A program made the position numbers and the translations under genes. Shown here piece after piece: positions 13,840-15,679 of a DNA stretch of 15,679 bases. The notes beneath the pieces were generated by a model that saw only the letters and a list, made by a program, of their open reading frames with translations, did no database searches and had not been told where the DNA came from. Each line of letters opens with the position of its first letter. The stretch's first letter is position 1. Origin of the DNA: Rickettsiales bacterium (GTDB lineage Bacteria; Pseudomonadota; Alphaproteobacteria; Rickettsiales; UBA1997); NCBI GenBank assembly GCA_947455365.1, contig CANGNU010000004.1, positions 1 through 15,679 of the forward strand, in the 5' to 3' direction.

Positions 13840-14989
13840 AAATTTTTTCTATAATGGCGTTGGTTAGAATTCTTCCTTGGTGGGTGATTTTTATTTTTTC
13901 TTCATCAAATTCTATTAGACCTTGACTAGCAAGGGTTTCAAGCTTTTTAAAATTAAAAATTTCGCTTAGTTTTTTGCCAAAATATTCTTGAAAAATTTTT
14001 GCAGAAATTCCATCGCGCAGGCGCAGGCCCATTAAAATCAACTCTTCGCGCAATTCTTCTGCGGTAATTTTAGTGATGGTTTGAATGGCGGCGTTATTAT
14101 TTTGTGCCTTGTTAAGCCACGCCATTGGCTCGTGTAACATCATTATTGCCGAGCGATTTTTCTCTCCATCTAAAAATACTCGCGAATGCGCACCTGCACC
14201 AATTCCCAAATAATCGCCGCCTTGCCAATAAACTAAATTATGGGCGCATTCAAAATTTTTCTTGGCATAATTGGAAATTTCATAAAGTTCAAGGCCCTTA
14301 CTTGCAGTAAGTTGATTGGTTAGGTCATAAAAATCTGCGGCAAGGTTTTCGTTGGGCATGGTAAATTTTTTTTGCTGAAAATCGCTAAAAAATTTGGTGC
14401 CTTTTTCAATAGTTAATTGATAAAGCGACATGTGATTGGCACCAAAATCTAAAGCTTGCTGCAACTCTTGCGACCACTGTTCAAGAGACTGAAGCGGCCT
14501 TGCATAAATTAAATCGAAAGAAAAATTTTCAAAAATTTTGCTGGCTTTTTCTAGCGTTTGCAAGGCTTCGCTGGCAGAATGTTCGCGTCCTAAAAATTTT
14601 AAATCGGCATTGTTTAAGGCTTGTACGCCTACAGACAAGCGGTTTACGCCTGCGCGCTTAAAATCTTTAAATTTCTCGCTTTCAAATGAAGTTGGATTGG
14701 CTTCAAGGGTGATTTCGCAATTTTTATCAACCTCCCAACTGGCGGAAATTTTGTTTAGAATTTTTTCAACCAACTGCGCTGGCATTAGTGATGGTGTGCC
14801 TCCGCCAAAAAATATAGTTTTTATTTTGCGGCCCAATAATTGTGGTGCAAAAAAATTAATTTCGCTTTCATAAGCGCGCAAAAATTTTTCATGGTCAACG
14901 CCTTCACGCACATGCGAGTTAAAGTCGCAGTAGGGGCACTTTGATTTACAAAATGGATAATGAATGTAAATAGAAAGATTTTGCTTCAC
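13823..14989 (-). CDS. hemW: Radical SAM heme chaperone HemW (HemN-like)
   Basis: A radical SAM protein of the HemN/HemW group. YIHYPFCKSKCPYCDFNSH (8-26) carries the cluster-binding CxxxCxxC (C14, C18, C21) followed by Asp-Phe, as in HemW, where true coproporphyrinogen dehydrogenase HemN has an additional Cys. FFGGGTPSLMP (60-70) is the SAM-binding glycine motif, and ITLEANPTSFE and VNRLSVGVQALN continue the barrel. The HemN_C domain occupies the last ~100 residues. The 388-aa length fits HemW (about 380) rather than HemN (about 450), and an extended N-terminal region is lacking. The known role is heme binding and transfer to respiratory enzymes rather than porphyrin oxidation. Its stop overlaps the convergent lipoprotein 5. 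The upstream spacer is shared with the iron permease. Confidence 0.92.
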   Translation of the reverse strand: MKQNLSIYIHYPFCKSKCPYCDFNSHVREGVDHEKFLRAYESEINFFAPQLLGRKIKTIFFGGGTPSLMPAQLVEKILNKISASWEVDKNCEITLEANPTSFESEKFKDFKRAGVNRLSVGVQALNNADLKFLGREHSASEALQTLEKASKIFENFSFDLIYARPLQSLEQWSQELQQALDFGANHMSLYQLTIEKGTKFFSDFQQKKFTMPNENLAADFYDLTNQLTASKGLELYEISNYAKKNFECAHNLVYWQGGDYLGIGAGAHSRVFLDGEKNRSAIMMLHEPMAWLNKAQNNNAAIQTITKITAEELREELILMGLRLRDGISAKIFQEYFGKKLSEIFNFKKLETLASQGLIEFDEEKIKITHQGRILTNAIIEKISTTNP

Positions 14990-15030
14990 GCTATTTTAAA
15001 AAATAATTCACTTTAAGTTTTATTATAGAA

Positions 15031-15070
15031 CCGCACCTGCGGCCATTTCGCTGCACTTTACTAAAAGCGA
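15031..15070. repeat. Small GC-rich hairpins in the hemW / FTR1 spacer
   Basis: CCGC-ACCT-GCGG (15031-15042) is a tight stem-loop, and TCGCT (15048-15052) can pair with AGCGA (15066-15070). They form a local GC island inside an AT-rich 173-base divergent spacer, within the possible 5' leader of hemW. They may be a decayed palindromic element or a leader structure. No protein can be read there. Confidence 0.35.
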
Positions 15071-15127
15071 CGCGATTATATAGCAAGTCTTAAAAATCTC
15101 TTGGCTCTTGAATCTGTCTGGTTAAAA

Positions 15128-15142
15128 TGATAATCATTCTCA
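15128..15142. promoter_or_regulatory. Fur box upstream of the FTR1 iron permease
   Basis: TGATAATCATTCTCA matches the 7-1-7 Fur consensus TGATAATnATTATCA at every specified position except one (C for A at 15139). It lies 20 bases before the ATG of the iron permease at 15163, a position suited to repression. The site fits iron-responsive control of that gene, and a Fur-family regulator elsewhere in the genome is implied. hemW, reading the other way, is over 130 bases off. Confidence 0.75.
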
Positions 15143-15162
15143 TTTAATTTTTTTTAGAAAAA

Positions 15163-15679
15163 ATGTTACAAATAATCATTGTGGTCTTTCGCGAAATTCT
15201 TGAAATTTCATTAATCATTGGCATTTTAACCGCTGTAACAAAAAATATTCCACATCGCGCTAAGTGGATTGCAAGCGGCTTGGCTCTTGGCTTAACAACC
15301 TCATTAGCTTTAGCATTTTTTACCGATAAAATTTCTGAAAGCTTTGAAGGTTTAGGTCAAGAAATTTTTAACGGCGCCATTTTAATGACTGCCGCAACCA
15401 TGATTTCATGGACAGTAATTTGGATGCAAAAGCACGCCAAAAGCCTGTCGGGCGAGTTTAAACAATTAAGTCATTCAATTCAAGAAGGAAAGCGCTCGCT
15501 CTACAGCCTGTTGTTTGTAGTGTTTTTTTCAGTATTGCGCGAAGGTGCAGAAATTGTGCTTTTTAGCTATAGTTCTTACATTTCTGGCACAGAATTAAAC
15601 ACAATTATTCTTGCATTAATGATTGGCCTAACCTTGGGAATATTGATTGGAGTCGCTTTATATTATGGATTGCTAAAAA
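15163..15679 (+). CDS. FTR1 family iron permease, N-terminal part
   Basis: The frame is open from the ATG at 15163 to the window edge (172 codons visible; 3' end missing). MLQIIIVVFREILEISLIIG contains the first REXXE motif (R10-E14), and FFSVLREGAEIVLFSY the second (R126-E130). Both are the iron-coordinating signatures of the FTR1/EfeU family, which moves iron across the inner membrane. Transmembrane segments are visible at about 1-22, 36-53, 70-89, 114-136 and 147-170. The pattern FREILE...GQEIFNGAIL...WTVIWM is that of the shorter proteobacterial FTR1 proteins. A Fur box just upstream supports a role in iron uptake. Whether EfeO/EfeB or a P19-like partner follows lies outside the window. 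Confidence 0.88.
   Translation, partial: MLQIIIVVFREILEISLIIGILTAVTKNIPHRAKWIASGLALGLTTSLALAFFTDKISESFEGLGQEIFNGAILMTAATMISWTVIWMQKHAKSLSGEFKQLSHSIQEGKRSLYSLLFVVFFSVLREGAEIVLFSYSSYISGTELNTIILALMIGLTLGILIGVALYYGLLK

Overview
The window is about 15.7 kb of compact, AT-rich bacterial DNA. No stretch without a gene exceeds 300 bases, and I see no tRNA, rRNA, CRISPR array or insertion sequence. An alphaproteobacterium is the best fit. It carries a TIGR02186 (Alph_Pro_TM) protein beside a TauE/SafE permease, an Nfu protein with an N-terminal Nfu_N domain, an autotransporter beta-barrel end, and an FTR1 permease of the type I associate with proteobacteria. The low GC content and a feeling that similar small lipoproteins occur in Rickettsiales suggest a Rickettsiales-like or other reduced lineage, but the order is not settled. 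Shine-Dalgarno sequences are weak or absent at most starts.

Layout: (1) 1-432 is the end of an outer-membrane autotransporter. (2) 602-2175 holds nfu (Fe-S delivery) and a lone thiG (thiazole synthase); thiG is bracketed by two long GC-rich hairpins with the same nested architecture. (3) 2244-4967 is a co-directional run: phosphomannomutase/phosphoglucomutase, an orphan lipoprotein and coaE. (4) 5005-6594 (minus) is a stand-alone C-terminal half of carbamoyl-phosphate synthase large subunit, i.e. a split carB. (5) 6725-7492 is a MurU-like sugar-1-phosphate nucleotidyltransferase. (6) 7532-10582 (minus) is a four-gene operon, ygfZ - tauE/safE - TIGR02186 - usp, with 1-base stop/start overlaps at its first two junctions. 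(7) 10696-13839 is a six-gene, tightly coupled operon: a GT4 glycosyltransferase followed by five consecutive small lipoproteins. (8) 13823-14989 (minus) is hemW. (9) From 15163 a partial FTR1 iron permease runs off the end, preceded by a near-consensus Fur box.

The strongest candidate for an undescribed system is region 7. All five lipoproteins share a double signature that I aligned by eye: [YF]xxG[WF]xxGC, then, 29 to 61 residues later, [YF]xx[GAV][WYF]xxxxxxC. Spacing inside each motif is invariant although the proteins are otherwise very divergent. This indicates an old tandem expansion of one disulfide-capable periplasmic module, expressed with a glycosyltransferase. Its function is unknown. 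The split carB and the hairpin-flanked thiG are the next most noteworthy features.
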